From Isochrysis galbana (lineage: Eukaryota; Haptophyta; Isochrysidales; Isochrysidaceae): 64,000 nt of DNA. Positions 44,383 to 55,270 of this stretch are shown piece after piece. Within the stretch, counting starts at the first letter, position 1. Every line of letters begins with the position of its first letter. A model generated the notes under the pieces. It saw only the letters and a list, made by a program, of their open reading frames with translations. It was not told the DNA's origin and ran no database searches. The position numbers were made by a program, and so were the translations under genes. The stretch covers positions 3,472,313 through 3,536,312 of the forward strand of contig CM030934.1 in assembly GCA_018136815.1 (NCBI GenBank), in the 5' to 3' direction.

Positions 44383-44829
44383 GGAGGAGAGAGAGAGGAG
44401 AGAGAGGAGAGAGAGGAGAAAGAGAGGAGAGAGAGGAGAGAGAGAGGAGAGAGAGAGGAGAGAGAGGAGAGAGAGAGAAGAGAGAGAGGAGAGAGAGGAG
44501 AGAGAGAGGAGAGAGAGGAGAGAGAGAGAAGAGAGAGAGGAGAGAGAGAGGAGAGAGAGGAGAGAGAGAGAAGAGAGAGAGGAGAGAGAGGAGAGAGAGG
44601 AGAGAGAGGAGAGAGAGAGGAGAGAGAGGAGAGAGAGAGAAGAGAGAGAGGAGAGAGAGAGAAGAGAGAGAGGAGAGAGAGGAGAGAGAGGAGAGAGAGA
44701 GGAGAGAGAGGAGAGAGAGGAGAGAGAGAGAAGAAAGAGAGGAGAGAGAGGAGAGAGAGGAGAGAGAGGAGAGAGAGGAGAGAGAGAGGAGAGAGAGGAG
44801 AGAGAGAGAAGAGAGAGAGGAGAGAGAGC
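44383..44829. repeat. About 450-bp GGAGAGAGA minisatellite
   Basis: Purine-only array of GGAGAGAGA and GGAGAGAGAGA units with occasional AAGAGA variants. One strand is pure purine for the whole length, a strong triplex/H-DNA candidate. The open frames across it (Glu-Arg or Ser-Leu repeats) are artefacts. Confidence 0.95.
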
Positions 44830-45429
44830 AGGGAGGAGCGCAAGGGAGCTCCTCTCGACGGGCGGCGGCGAGTTTTGTTTTTGGCGACCAGTACGACGGG
44901 CACCTCCCGCACGTAGCTCTAAAGTATGAAGAGGTAGATTTGGGCCCATCATATCTTGGCCCTAGCTCCCAGCTCGACGCGCAGCGCGAGTCACCATTTG
45001 TGTCACCTGGGCGGCGTTGCATGCGCGCGGCGCGAAAGGTGCTTCACCTTTCACGAGCAGATGGGCGAGCATCTAGGCGGTGGGAAGGGGGGCTGACGGG
45101 CCTGGTTGCCTTTGTTTGTGGGTCGGCACGATCCAAACGCCATAGTGGCGGGCGAGTGGCTGCTGGTCTGCTGGTGTTGGCGGCTAGCTGGTGCAGCGGC
45201 AACGGTGCAACGCGCGAGCGCGAGCCAGCAATTTTGGCGCAGGCAGGCTGTCTGTGTCTGCGCACCCGATCAGGGAGTGGTTATGGCTAGACACATATGG
45301 ATATGGACTGCCAGCGCGATGGCCACGGCGACGCGCAGGCAGTCCACTGCAATGCGCGCACACGTGCAGTCTGAATGACCCCTAGGATCTTGTGATCTTG
45401 GGTTGTGTAGCGCCCTCTCTTTTTCTCTC

Positions 45430-45740
45430 AACCGAGGTGTGAGCGGCCAGGGGCTGCGCCCCAACCTCCACAGCCCATTGAGCTGCCTCACTGGCCCTTA
45501 TTTGGGAGCCCCCTCAGGACCTCAGGACCTTTGAGAGCAGGTCGTGCCGCGCACCATGCGCACGCGCCGCAGGAGAGGGCGAAGAGAGAGTGGAATGTTG
45601 GAGTGCGGAATTCGTCGGTCCCCGAGCCGGGGATTCGGGATTCAACGATAACCGAGTCCCGTTTACGTACGTTATTAGTAAACGGGCGGAGTGAGAGGCT
45701 GGCGACAGGCGGAGGAGCGGAGGGAGCAGCGCAAGCTCGC
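45430..45740 (+). repeat. Partial R repeat
   Basis: Matches internal parts of the R element: GGCCAGGGGCTGMGCCCCA, then GAGAGCAGGYCRTGSCGC, then AGTAAACGGGCGGAG and GGCTGGCGACAGG. It lacks the GGGGGTCAATGGGGG start and the distal end. Confidence 0.7.
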
Positions 45741-45892
45741 CCGGGGGAGCCCTCTCAAAGTAAGGTTCCCTGTGCGCCGCCAAGAATCTTCAGATGTTTT
45801 TTGGTCGATATCTGGTGGCAATGCCTTCCGTTTTTTTTTGAACGCGAAGCTGTTCATCATCATATGTCACATATGGTACCGAGCGCGCTGGC

Positions 45893-46803
45893 AACGCTAC
45901 TTTTATATGGGGGTCAATGGGGGCCTCGCGCCCCCCTCTCTCCATCGCGGACACCCCCCGGGGTGGGCCCGTACATTCAAGCTGGGCAATCATCATTCTG
46001 GCCCAGGCCCCTAGTGGGCGCGGGCCGCGAGCCGCACTCCCAGGCCCACATGGGCCAGCTCTCGTACTGACTCCCCCCCCCATCCCTGGTCGCCAGGCAG
46101 ACAGGGGACTCAGGGCGGCACCCAAGGCCAGCGAGGCGAGCGAGGGAGAGGCAGGGGGGGCCAGGGGCTGAGCCCCAGCCTCCACTGCCCCCTGAGCTGC
46201 CCCTGCTGGCCCTCTAGGCGCCCCTGAAGGACCTCTGAGAGCAGGCCATGGCGCACCGCATGGCGACGCGCCGCAGGGACCGGGGCGGAAGAGAATGGAA
46301 CGAGGGAGAGGGGGGGATTTACACCCCCCCCGATGGAGTGTGGTGAGAAACGAGACCCGTTTGCATTAGCAAACGGGCGGAGGGGGGCGGCTAGCGACAG
46401 GAGGGAGATGGGAAGGGAGCGGCTCAAGACGTCTTGGGATACACCTGTGGCAGGTATCCTCGGGGCGCAGTTGCTTATTTCTGCTCGAGAACTGCTCGCG
46501 GCGTGAGCTGGTAAGGGCGTTTCTTCTTCTTTGACGAGAGGTTCCTTCCCCCCCCCCCCGGTGCTTTTTCCTGGAGAGTCGCCCGACGTAGGTCGGTCCG
46601 TCTCAATGGGCGGGTTTCCCTCATTTTAACTTGTGGGGAGTTAGAATGGGAGCCGGGGGCATGCGAGGGGGGAGATTTGGAGGGGTGCATAGGTGTATGT
46701 ATCTGTGTCAACAGCACGCGCCAAGGTGTACGGGCAGGTGCGCTGAGGGCTGTCGTGTTAGTACCGGGCTAGTGAGAGTAGTGGTACTAATGCTCAGTTA
46801 GAT
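45893..46803 (+). mobile_element. R repeat, uninterrupted copy (911 bp)
   Basis: Bounded by a perfect 21-bp direct repeat (TATGGTACCGAGCGCGCTGG plus C) at 45872-45892 and 46804-46824. It aligns with both halves of the split copy at 37708-41042. There is no tail of A; the 3' end is AATGCTCAGTTAGAT. No coding capacity. Target duplications of about 20 bp point to LINE-mediated mobilisation. Confidence 0.82.
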
Positions 46804-46896
46804 TATGGTACCGAGCGCGCTGGCGGCGCTTTGGTGTTGATCCAGTTGCACTGGGTGGCACACCAAGCACCATACTCACAAATGCCACCCTTGCAG

Positions 46897-46998
46897 CTAC
46901 GCCTGCGAGCGCTTCGGCTCCGGCGGCTTGGGACGGCCCCGGTGGGGCGTCGTGGCGGCGGGGTGCTGGGAGGTGGGAGCGGTCGGCGCGCGCTCCAT
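46897..46998 (-). pseudogene. LINE ORF1 start remnant
   Basis: ATG 46998, preceded by an AACTATCGTTATAGTTTCAGCG leader-like palindrome, encodes MERAPTAPTSQHPAATTP and stops after about 33 codons. It matches the other LINE ORF1 starts. Confidence 0.5.
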
Positions 46999-46999
46999 C

Positions 47000-47704
47000 G
47001 CTGAAACTATAACGATAGTTTGATCACCAAAAAGGTAACAACCGCACCAAATCATGTCCGAATCAAGAACAACAAACCAATTGTTAAAAGTGCGCGAAGC
47101 GACGCAGGTGTTGGCATTCCGTGGCGCACCAAAGTTGGCGCCATCATGGCCGCAAGAGATACAATTAACATGCTGGCCGCCGCTCCCTCGACGCCCCCTC
47201 GTTTCCCCGGCCCCCTTGACCCACTACAACAATAACAATTAGATGACGTGCACGCCGCATGACACGCCCATATGTGGCGGTACGCGCCGCACCGGTATTC
47301 GGGTGACTAAAGTGGATAGCAACAAGAATGACAAAGACAAGATGCAAGCATAAGTTGGCAAGTAAGTGCAAGTACAAGTAGGACCTGCCGATGCTCTTAT
47401 TCTACAAGTTGAGGATCATGATAGACGAGCGGACGAGGCAACCAAACTGAAGAAGCCTACCCTTCGACGCGACTTCTCCTTGCATGATGACATCTTCGAC
47501 GTATGCGCGACAGCTTTTACTCGCACGAGGAGGGCGCACGTTGGCGCAAAATGGCGCGTGAGGCAACCGTGCTGCTGGCGCGAACGGCGACGCGTCCAGC
47601 GAGAGCCATGTGTGGACGCGGCGAGCGAGCCGCCCACAAGTCTTCCCCGAACGACTGCGGATCCGAAGGTCTTCACGCGCAACCGGCATGGTATGTGCTT
47701 CAAC
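47000..47704. other. Intergenic stretch
   Basis: Several short frames (for example 47020-47235 on the plus strand) but nothing recognisable. It lies downstream of the cadherin-like gene stop at 47705. Confidence 0.5.
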
Positions 47705-50700
47705 TCAATACGGAAAGACAGTATAGAGGTTGCTTGTGCGGCGAGGATGTCCGTCCCTCTCGACTCCTTCGTGTGAGACGTTACACGAGACCGGAGCGGG
47801 CACATCGGTCGCGCAATCACCATGTGTGGGCTCGCTTTCCTTCGCAGCCGTACTCTCGCCAACATTAGCACGCGGGCCGAAGATCATCGAAAGCATCGTC
47901 GTCCTCACGGCAGAGAAGGGCGTCGATGGACTCGAAATTGTTGGTGAAGGACAGCCACCGCTACCTATTCCGGGCGACGGCGACGGCCTAACGCATGGGC
48001 CGGCCGTCAGGCTAGTGACAGGCGGTGGTTGGATCGCAAGTCGCACTGTCCGCGTCGATGGCGATCGACCAGCACCGAAACCTCCAGAGCCCATGTCGAC
48101 ACCGCGTCGCTTGAGGGTACGCTGCAGCTTCGCCCGCTTGCGGTTCCGGCTCTCATTGGTTGTCTCAATCGCCCACGAACGCAGAGAGTGCGAGGATTCC
48201 GCCTTGAAATCCTCGCCATCGCTGCTGTCCATTGCCCCTGGTGCAGCATACGACTCCTCTTGCAACACCTCGTACCTCTCTGCTGCTCTAGACTCCATCT
48301 CCTCGGGGTGGCACGACCGCTGGAACCACGCAAAAAGCTGGAAGCCGCCGCAGCACAACAGTACCCCAACAAGGCTCCAGGTTGCAATAAGCGCGGAGAG
48401 TGGCGCGTGAGCGACGGCAGCGTCGTACGGCAGCGCGTTGGCTGGGGTGACATGGACGGGTAGCGATGGCAAGTGAGTGAGCACCCCATCTGCCGGATCG
48501 GCGATAGCGATTGAGATGGAGTCATTCCTAAGCTCGATTGCGCGATATGTTGCGCCATGGAAGGCGGCAGCCACGCGTGAAGGCCGGCCCGTGAAGTACA
48601 TGAACCGGTCCGACATGCCGTCTCCAAGCTCAAATCGTAGATCCGGTAAGGCGCTCGTGTTCAGGGTGAGGTCCCCTGCGCTCACGGAGAGCTGAACGCC
48701 CCATTCCGCCAGATCGCCATCAGGGTCGCTGATGCCGAGGGCGGGCAAAGGCGTCAGCTCAAGCATTTGTGCACGCATCTGCCCCGGGTGCGTCCATTGC
48801 GGCTTGTCATCGGAGCTTACTACCCAGAGGCGCGCAGCCTCTGGCGCCGAACGGCCGCCCTGAGCGTCGACGGCCTCGAAGATGAAGGTGTCGGGCCCCG
48901 GTGTGCGCTCGAGTTCATCAACGCATTCCCCTCCGTGTTGTGGTGGAGTTGCGCAGTTAAAGTAGTTTCGCGCCGGCACATATACAACTTTCGCCCCTGC
49001 GTCAACTTGGTCGCCTCGGCCCAAGGGAATGAGACTGCACGCCCTGGGCGTGCAGCATTCGCATTCGATAGAATCACCAGCTTGAGCTGTGCGCCTGTCT
49101 TTGTGCGCCACGCACGCTTGGGCTCCAAGCGCGGGCCGGCATGGGTAGAGCTGCCCGTGGGAAGGGGGCGTGATGATGCGAACTGGCAACGGCTCGTCCG
49201 TTTGCAAGATCGGCGGCACGGCAGTGCCCGCCGCAGCTGGGTTCGTCTCGTTGGGAGCGGCGCCGAGCTTGTGCACCGAGAGCCGGCCGCCCCAGAGGGC
49301 CATGACTACGGGCGTGTCTTCATCGACGAGCGCAGAGACGGGGTGGGCGACGAGGCTATTAAGCACACGCAGGGTCACAAGGCCACTGTCCTCAACCGCG
49401 GAACACGCGCCGAGCGCGTCGCATGCTCCGAAGGCAAACGAGTCGTGGTCGAGCACTCGCTTGCCTTCGTTGCCTAGAGAAACGCTGCCTTCCCCGACGT
49501 ACTCGTACACGAGCGCCCACTCACCCACCGGCAACGAGTCGCCGATGGCCAGTGGCACAATAGACCCCTCTCCCGGCGCGAATTCGTCGTCCCGATCGCC
49601 CTGCCCGCCGCCCTCGAATCTAGCAGCTGCATAGAGGCGTCCGTGCGAGGGCAATCTGTGCACGACTGCATGGCTGAGAGCCGAGTCATTGTCGCTGGCG
49701 CGAAGTTCAAAACGGGTCCGCATCCCAACTACGACATCCACTACACCCGACGCTGGCTGCGGCGGATCATTGCGCGGGGTGATGTTAAGGACCACTTGAG
49801 CGCTAGGCGACACTCGCCCGTTGCCGTCGAGAACACGGTACTCGAAGGTGACGGCAGCTACCCCTGCCACATCGCGTGCAGGTACGTACCAAACACGTCC
49901 TCCGGGAAGCGGCAACGGCAAGTCGGCTTCCACAACGGCGGCTGACTGCGCCGCCGGCGCACTTTTCGAGTCCCTGTCTGACGGAAGGAATAGGGTGCCG
50001 GACGTGGGGAGTTTTGTGATCTCCGCAAAGGAGGCGACCGCCGGCCGAGGGGAGTAGGCCTCGTCGAATGGATCCTTCCCTGAAAGCATCACCATCGTTG
50101 GGGTGTCTTCAACAAGTGCAATGGTGCGCGCATCAGCGAGTGGCGCTGAGTCCTCGAGCCAGGCGGTAAAGCTCGATCGTACTTCCTCATCTGTGAGGGC
50201 AGCGCTGTAGAGAGCGAATAAGAATATCTCTCCCGACCAACCCGTCCAATCATTGCCACTGCCTCTGCTTGGGGCAAATAGCAGCCGATGGTCGAGGTGC
50301 CAACTACTGAACTGTGGTTCGATGGCGATCGCACCGTCAGCATAGGAGGGGATCAGCAGTAGATCTCTGAGTCTCTCGCCATTTTGGTAGGCGCGCAAGG
50401 GCTTGCCAGATTCGATGACAAGCATGAGCTGTTGCGGAGCGCCCGCCGGACCGTCCCGAAAGAATGTGCCACCCACATTTCGGCTGTCGATCTGCGTGCA
50501 CAAAAAGGCGGCTGATGGAGAGGTTCATGAGCGCGCTCGCACTGAAAGGGCAAGCAAACAGCTCAAGAAAGACAGCCGCCGCTCACCTCCACATGATAGC
50601 AAGTGTGACGGCCACGGATGGGCACGGCGGACGAGAGCTCGAGCTCGAGGTATCCACCGTTTTGCGAGAGCCGTAGCCCAACCTCACCTCGAGCGCAGGC

Positions 50701-51672
50701 GTCGAAGTCGGCGCTCCGCTCGCTCCCCAACGCAACTATCGGCACGGCATTCTCGGATTCGGGCTGCGGAGGTGCCCTGAGCCACAGTTCAAGTGTGAGC
50801 GAATGCGACGACTCGAGGTACGGCAGCATGGCTGAGATGTTGCCTAGGGAGTAGGCGGCTGCGCCAGAGTAAGAGCCGTGGATGCCGAGCCCCACCCCAT
50901 CAGTGCAGTGGCTGCCGGTGCCTCGAGCTAGCTGTCCAAAGGGTCGGCCGCTTGCCGGCGCCTCGGCAGATGAAAAAAAACGGCCAGCGATGCAGTCGGC
51001 ACGGCTTAGCCCGTAGATCACGCGCAGGTGTTCCGTCGGCCGGCCCCTGCGGAAGCCGGATGAGCCAGTCGCCTCAATTACAGAAGCCAACATAGGTGGG
51101 CTGGCTCTCCTCGCAAGGTCCATCAGGGCGGCAGGCTGCGAGCCCGGGCTCGCATGCCGGAAGGAAATAAATTCTGCAGGGCAATGAATGAGAGGACCTG
51201 CAGCGGTGCTCGTGCTCCCTGTCGTTCCAAATCCCCATCCCGACGCTACGCCCGCAGCCGTCTCTCTCAAATGCGCACCTCCCTGCCCCGCAACCCTCGT
51301 GCCTGCTGGCTTGCCCTCCCACCGGACCTTCCGATCATCCCAATTTTCTAGCTCCTGCAACCCGCTCCCGCTCCCTCTCTCGCCCGCCCCCATCCCATCC
51401 CTCTCCCTTTCCCCTCCCTCTCCCTTTCCCCTCCCTCTCCCTGTCCTCTCCCCCCTCTCTCCCCTCCCTGACTCCCTCTCCCCCTCTCGCTCCCTCTCCC
51501 CGACTCCCTGTCCTCCCTGACCACCGTCTCCACGCGCCTCTACCCCTTCCCTCACGCGAGGTTTCGCGAGCGGACCGGGGGGCGGAGCTATGGGAAGGAG
51601 GGAAGGGAATGGGGAGAGCGCGAGGCGCGGCGGCGGCGCACATTCCGCGCAGACGGAAACTATGAGCAACAA
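47705..51672 (-). CDS. Large type I membrane protein: lectin/LamG-like N-terminus, cadherin-like repeats, cytoplasmic tail
   Basis: Exon 1 ends at 50587 (GAG|GTGAGC) and exon 2 runs 50491-47705 (CAG|ATCGAC), in phase. The 5' end is unresolved: the frame is open to about 51672, with a hydrophobic VFLLLIVSVCAECA that looks like a signal peptide but no clear ATG, then a Glu/Arg/Gly repeat region from a GA-rich stretch. Exon 1 end to early exon 2 resembles a concanavalin/LamG jelly roll (HSLTLELWLRAP, DWTGWSGEIFLFALYSAALTDEEV). Then come repeats starting VEDTP/VDEDTP with PTSGTLF/PPSHGQLY, as in bacterial-type cadherin-like (tandem-95/VCBS-like) domains. A TM helix (LIATWSLVGVLLCCGGFQLFAWF) lies near 48350, followed by a roughly 210-residue Ser/Arg-rich cytoplasmic tail. 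Likely a surface adhesion or receptor protein. Confidence 0.75.
51350..51540. repeat. CT/CCCTCT-rich tract at the 5' end of the cadherin-like gene
   Basis: CTCCCTCTCCC runs; GA/GGGAGA on the coding strand. It sits inside or next to the first exon, so either the repeat is translated or the true exon starts downstream of it. Confidence 0.85.
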
Positions 51673-51714
51673 GAAAACGGAGACCAGATCCGTCAGAGTT
51701 TTTTTGTTGTTTTG

Positions 51715-51875
51715 GTAAAACCTTAGTGCTGCGGGACCGTAGACCGTAGCCCTTCGACGGCAATGGAGCCCCTACCCCGCGATGGGGGTGTGCGCGGTTG
51801 GCGCATGGCTCGTCCGGTGTATGTGGGTGGGAATGCTAGCTTACAAGATGTCATACGGCGCTATAAGTTCTAACG
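51715..51875. repeat. Dispersed repeat, inverted relative to 32613-32769
   Basis: ACCTTAGTGCTGCGGGACCG through GGCTCGTCCGGTGTATGTGG to CTATAAGTTCTAACG matches the reverse complement of the copy near the NLR gene. In both cases it lies just upstream of a large minus-strand gene. Confidence 0.85.
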
Positions 51876-51901
51876 TGGTACCGTCCGCAAATGCAAATGC
51901 C

Positions 51902-52060
51902 TTGGCCCAGGCCAGAGTTTCGTTTCGGACCCGCCGACCCGCCCAAATTTCGTTTCGAAATTTCGCACGCATTTCACTAAGTTTCGGGCCTCCTCCACCC
52001 AAATTTCGCGGGTATTTTGCTTTGCTCTCGGCTATAGAGCTAGCGCGCTCCGCGCGCATC
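51902..52060. repeat. Degenerate relative of the MITE terminus
   Basis: TTGGCCCAGGCCAGAGTTTCG resembles the MITE end at 17855. It is followed by AAATTTCG-type repeats like those inside that MITE. No matching second terminus was found. Confidence 0.4.
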
Positions 52061-52499
52061 GATACGCACCTAGCTAACATTCGCGTAGGTGCTAATACAC
52101 TTACTTACAACTCATAGCTCATACTCATAGGACGCAATCAATAGTAATCACGTAAGGCAATAGTGAGATACAAGAGATAGAAGTAAATGAGAAATTGCTT
52201 CAAAGCCACGATCAACCCACTATGCGCTTGTTGTAGCGACTCATCAGGGACATTTGCAAGTGATCCGACAACACACCGGACTACTGCTTGCCGTACATCA
52301 CACGGAGCAAAGAAAAAACACGCTCACACGATGCTGAATTGGGTGCGATCGAAACCTTTGTTTGCTTGGAGGTACGAACTCCGACCTTTCGGCCGCGGAC
52401 GCCCGCTGGTGGCTTCCTCTTTGCCAGCCGGTCACGTTCGTGTGCTGCCATTTCTGGCAGCTCAACTCCAGAGATGCCACGGCGTCAAGGCTAGGGACT

Positions 52500-52680
52500 G
52501 CAGTTAACTATCAAGGTTGGGGAGTACCAGTTAGTAGCCATTTGAGTGGTAGTTAGTTCAATGGTTGTAAGTATATGGCAGTAGTTACCTACTAGTTATC
52601 TGGTTTATGGCTCCCTACGTTGGTGGTTAACTAGTAGTTTAACTACGTAGTTACCTAGTAGATATAGATATTATAATAGA
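52500..52680. repeat. AT-rich cluster of TAGTTA/TAACTA motifs
   Basis: Repeated TAGTTACCTA, TAACTAGTAG and TTTAACTACG elements on both strands, some self-complementary. It lies just upstream of the CCCH gene; function unknown. Confidence 0.6.
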
Positions 52681-52826
52681 GATGATGTGTACAGTACAAG
52701 CAAGCCCCCCGCCGCCCCCCCGCCCCCGTCCCCCCCGCCGTGCGCTCCCCCCCTCCCCCTCCCGTCTCCCCCCAACCCCTCCTCCCTCCAACCTCCATCC
52801 AACGACGACCATCCAAGCAAGAGGCC

Positions 52827-52899
52827 ATGAACCCCAACGCCCCGGAGCTATGCAAACGTTTCCCGAATGGGAAGTGCCCCATGAACATCATGGGCAAGG
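52827..52899 (+). CDS. N-terminus of a CCCH zinc-finger protein (cut by gap)
   Basis: From ATG 52827 the 24 visible residues include ELCKRFPNGKCPMNIMGK. C-x7-C with this context is the first half of a CCCH (C-x7-8-C-x5-C-x3-H) zinc finger, as in RNA-binding proteins; the remaining Cys and His would fall in the 100-N gap. A C-rich leader precedes the ATG. The sequence after the gap is not recognisably the same gene. Confidence 0.5.
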
Positions 52900-52999
52900 N
52901 NNNNNNNNNNNNNNNNNNNNNNNNNNNNNNNNNNNNNNNNNNNNNNNNNNNNNNNNNNNNNNNNNNNNNNNNNNNNNNNNNNNNNNNNNNNNNNNNNNN
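52900..52999. other. Assembly gap (100 N)
   Basis: Exactly 100 Ns; true size unknown. It truncates the CCCH gene. Confidence 0.99.
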
Positions 53000-53299
53000 C
53001 TGGTTCTATACACACAGCAATATATTTTCACTATGTTTTTATGGACTTGAACGCGTACGTAAGTATCGCAAAAACTAAAGACGCTAACCGCTAAAAACAC
53101 CAAGGGCTCGAGAACCCAACTTCGACCCGCGACCGGGGGCGCCACGAGGCCGTTCGAGTCACCGCTCACCATATGGATGCCGCTACCAGCACCAAAGTGC
53201 GGTATGCCGCCCTCACAGCCACGCCAATCGCGCCCGCCGCCCCCGCGCACTGCGTCGAAATCGGCCGCCTGCGGCCCCCGGTGATGACGTCGTCACGCC
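53000..53299. other. Stretch between gap and transposase-like gene
   Basis: No supported gene; probably the 3' flank of the gene ending at 53300. Confidence 0.5.
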
Positions 53300-55270
53300 T
53301 CAAGACGGCGCCGAGCGCGGGAGCACGCGCTGGCCCTTGGCCTCGAGGAAAGTGTCGAGGCGCATCGTTCCCTCAATCACCGCGGACGGATCGGTGGCCG
53401 CCTCTCGGAGCCATCGAAGCGACTCGGGCCAGACGATGGGCAGCACGTCGAGGATGTGCTTGTCATCCCCCGGCTTCACGGCAGTGAGAGTAGGCCACAC
53501 CCAGGCGTCAGAGATAATGGCAAGAGCGCGCACCGCGGCCATTATGTGCGGGGAGCTAAAGCCGGCCAAGATCGCGCTCCGTAGCTTGCCACCAGCCGCT
53601 GTTGCCAAGTCCGCCTCTTCGCGAAGGTAGCCGAGGAGTGAGCTGTCCTGGGCGAATCGGTCGACCACGGCCGCATCCAGGAAGAATATGTAGCTGCGCC
53701 CACCACAGATCGCCAGCAGGTCTTCGACGTTGCCGTAGAGCTTGCCCGCTCTCTCCGGATGCGCCTTCTCCTTGTGCGCGAGCCACTGCGCAAAATTCTC
53801 GCCAATCGCGTAGCCCTTTGAGCTGAAGAGCGCGACGTACTTGGAGACCTCGTAGGTAAGTGCGCAAGCCGGCGAGCTGAACCAGCCTACGCACGTGCGC
53901 ATAGCTTTGAGCTTTGCTTTGTCCTTCTCAGCGTCCTCGTCCGAAATATTTAGCTCTCGACGGACCACAACATCGAGAGCCTCGCGCGCCTTCTCACCAA
54001 TGTTGACTGTGGCATGCTCTGCGCACGTCGGCATAATGCTGCCCGTACGCCCCGTGAGGATAAGGCTCGCCGCGCAGCGCCCGTTGGCGGCCCGGTCGTT
54101 TTGGCTCGAGCTTGGCACGAGACTTGTGATCTGCGACTGCTTCTTGCGCCGGCGCTCGAAGAACGAGAGGCCGTCGTCTGCGAACGTGCAGTCATCGTCG
54201 AGCGGAACTGAGTTGGCCTCGAGCGCCTCCGCAAGCGCAAGGTCGTGGAAGAGACCGGCGGCTTCCCCCGCATCGGTGATCGCCTTCAACGCGGCGTTGT
54301 AAGTGTTGCGCTGGCCCACCGCTGTCTTATCGGCAATAGCCGAGATTGAGAGGATGCGCGAGTCAAGTTTGCCTGTATTTTTGTCGCGCCGAGAGAGTAT
54401 TTGGCCCAGGAGCTCGCGTTGCTGCGAATTGGCGCCATCCGCTACGTAGCAATAGCTTCCGTCGATGTCCTCCATTAGCCACTCAGCAGTCTGAGCGTGA
54501 GAGAGAGTATGGTCAGTAGATGCAATAAAATGTTTCAGGTCTTACTCTGCTGCTCCGATGGGCGCCGCAATAGCGCCGGTGACGTGGGCTAAGGGTGAGG
54601 GCATTGCATTAGCCGCGGTTGCACAGGAGAAGGCGGGCTCATCCTACCTGGATGTTATGAAGCTCGCCACCAATGGCCGGCAGCTGCTTGCAATGAGAGA
54701 CGCCAGGTATCCAGTATACTTGGCGAGGCTCATAGCAACGCTGGCCGCCCTCAGTCTTAACTAGCACCTTCTTCTCGCGGTGCGGCAGCGTGATCTTGTA
54801 GAAACGCGCAAAAATAAGGAAAAGCTTGGGCACCACGTTCCGCGAGACGCCGCAATCAGCAATCAGCTACAACAAGGGTAGAGGTGGGGTGGGTCAACCT
54901 CATCGCAGGCGGGCATGATCAAAGTGCTTCTCAGGGCATTCTGGGCGGTGCCCGCGCTCACCTCTAGTGCGGTGAGATCCACCTCCGTCGAGAAGTGGCC
55001 GTTCACGAAGAAGTACTCCTTCGGCGGCTTGATGATCGCTTCGTACTTGATGCGCAGCGCCCTCTCACGATCCAACTGTTCCTGCAATGCCTCAACGTGA
55101 GCTTGGGCCTCTTGAAGGCTCGGCTCGTTTGCGTGCCGCGCCGCCTCGCCAGCGGCAAGTTGCTGAAAGGCCTCTTCGAATTTTTTCGCCTTCTCTTGCG
55201 CGAGCTTTGCGCGCCGCTTGTCTAGGTTGGCCCGTTCTTTTAACTTTTTACTGTTTTTTGTCGCATTCAT
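53300..55270 (-). CDS. Transposase-like protein of unknown family, three exons; start codon in LTR
   Basis: Exons 55270-54962, 54866-54648 and 54490-53300 are all phase 0 with GT-AG borders and give 572 residues. The first 100 residues are a charged coiled coil (KKLKERANLDKRRAKLAQEKAKKFEEAF and QAHVEALQEQLDRERAL). Exon 2 encodes LIADCGVSRNVVPKLFLIFARFYKITLP and CKQLPAIGGELHNIQ. Exon 3 has CYVADGANSQQRELLG, PTCAEHATVNIGEKA (similar to the C-x2-H-x2-N segment of hAT transposases), GRSYIFFLDAAVVDRF and VLPIVWPESLRWL. I read it as transposon-derived; hAT-like is a guess. The first four codons (ATG AAT GCG ACA) are the outermost 12 bases of the LTR of copy 2, so the original N-terminus was probably displaced by that insertion. 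Confidence 0.6.

Noticed and set aside
44172..45290. Long Ser-Leu and Glu-Arg repeat frames on both strands
   Set aside because: They are produced by the GGAGAGAGA minisatellite, which is open in several frames at once.
47020..47242. Two overlapping plus-strand ORFs of about 60-70 residues
   Set aside because: No recognisable motif, overlapping frames, no splice or start context to support either.
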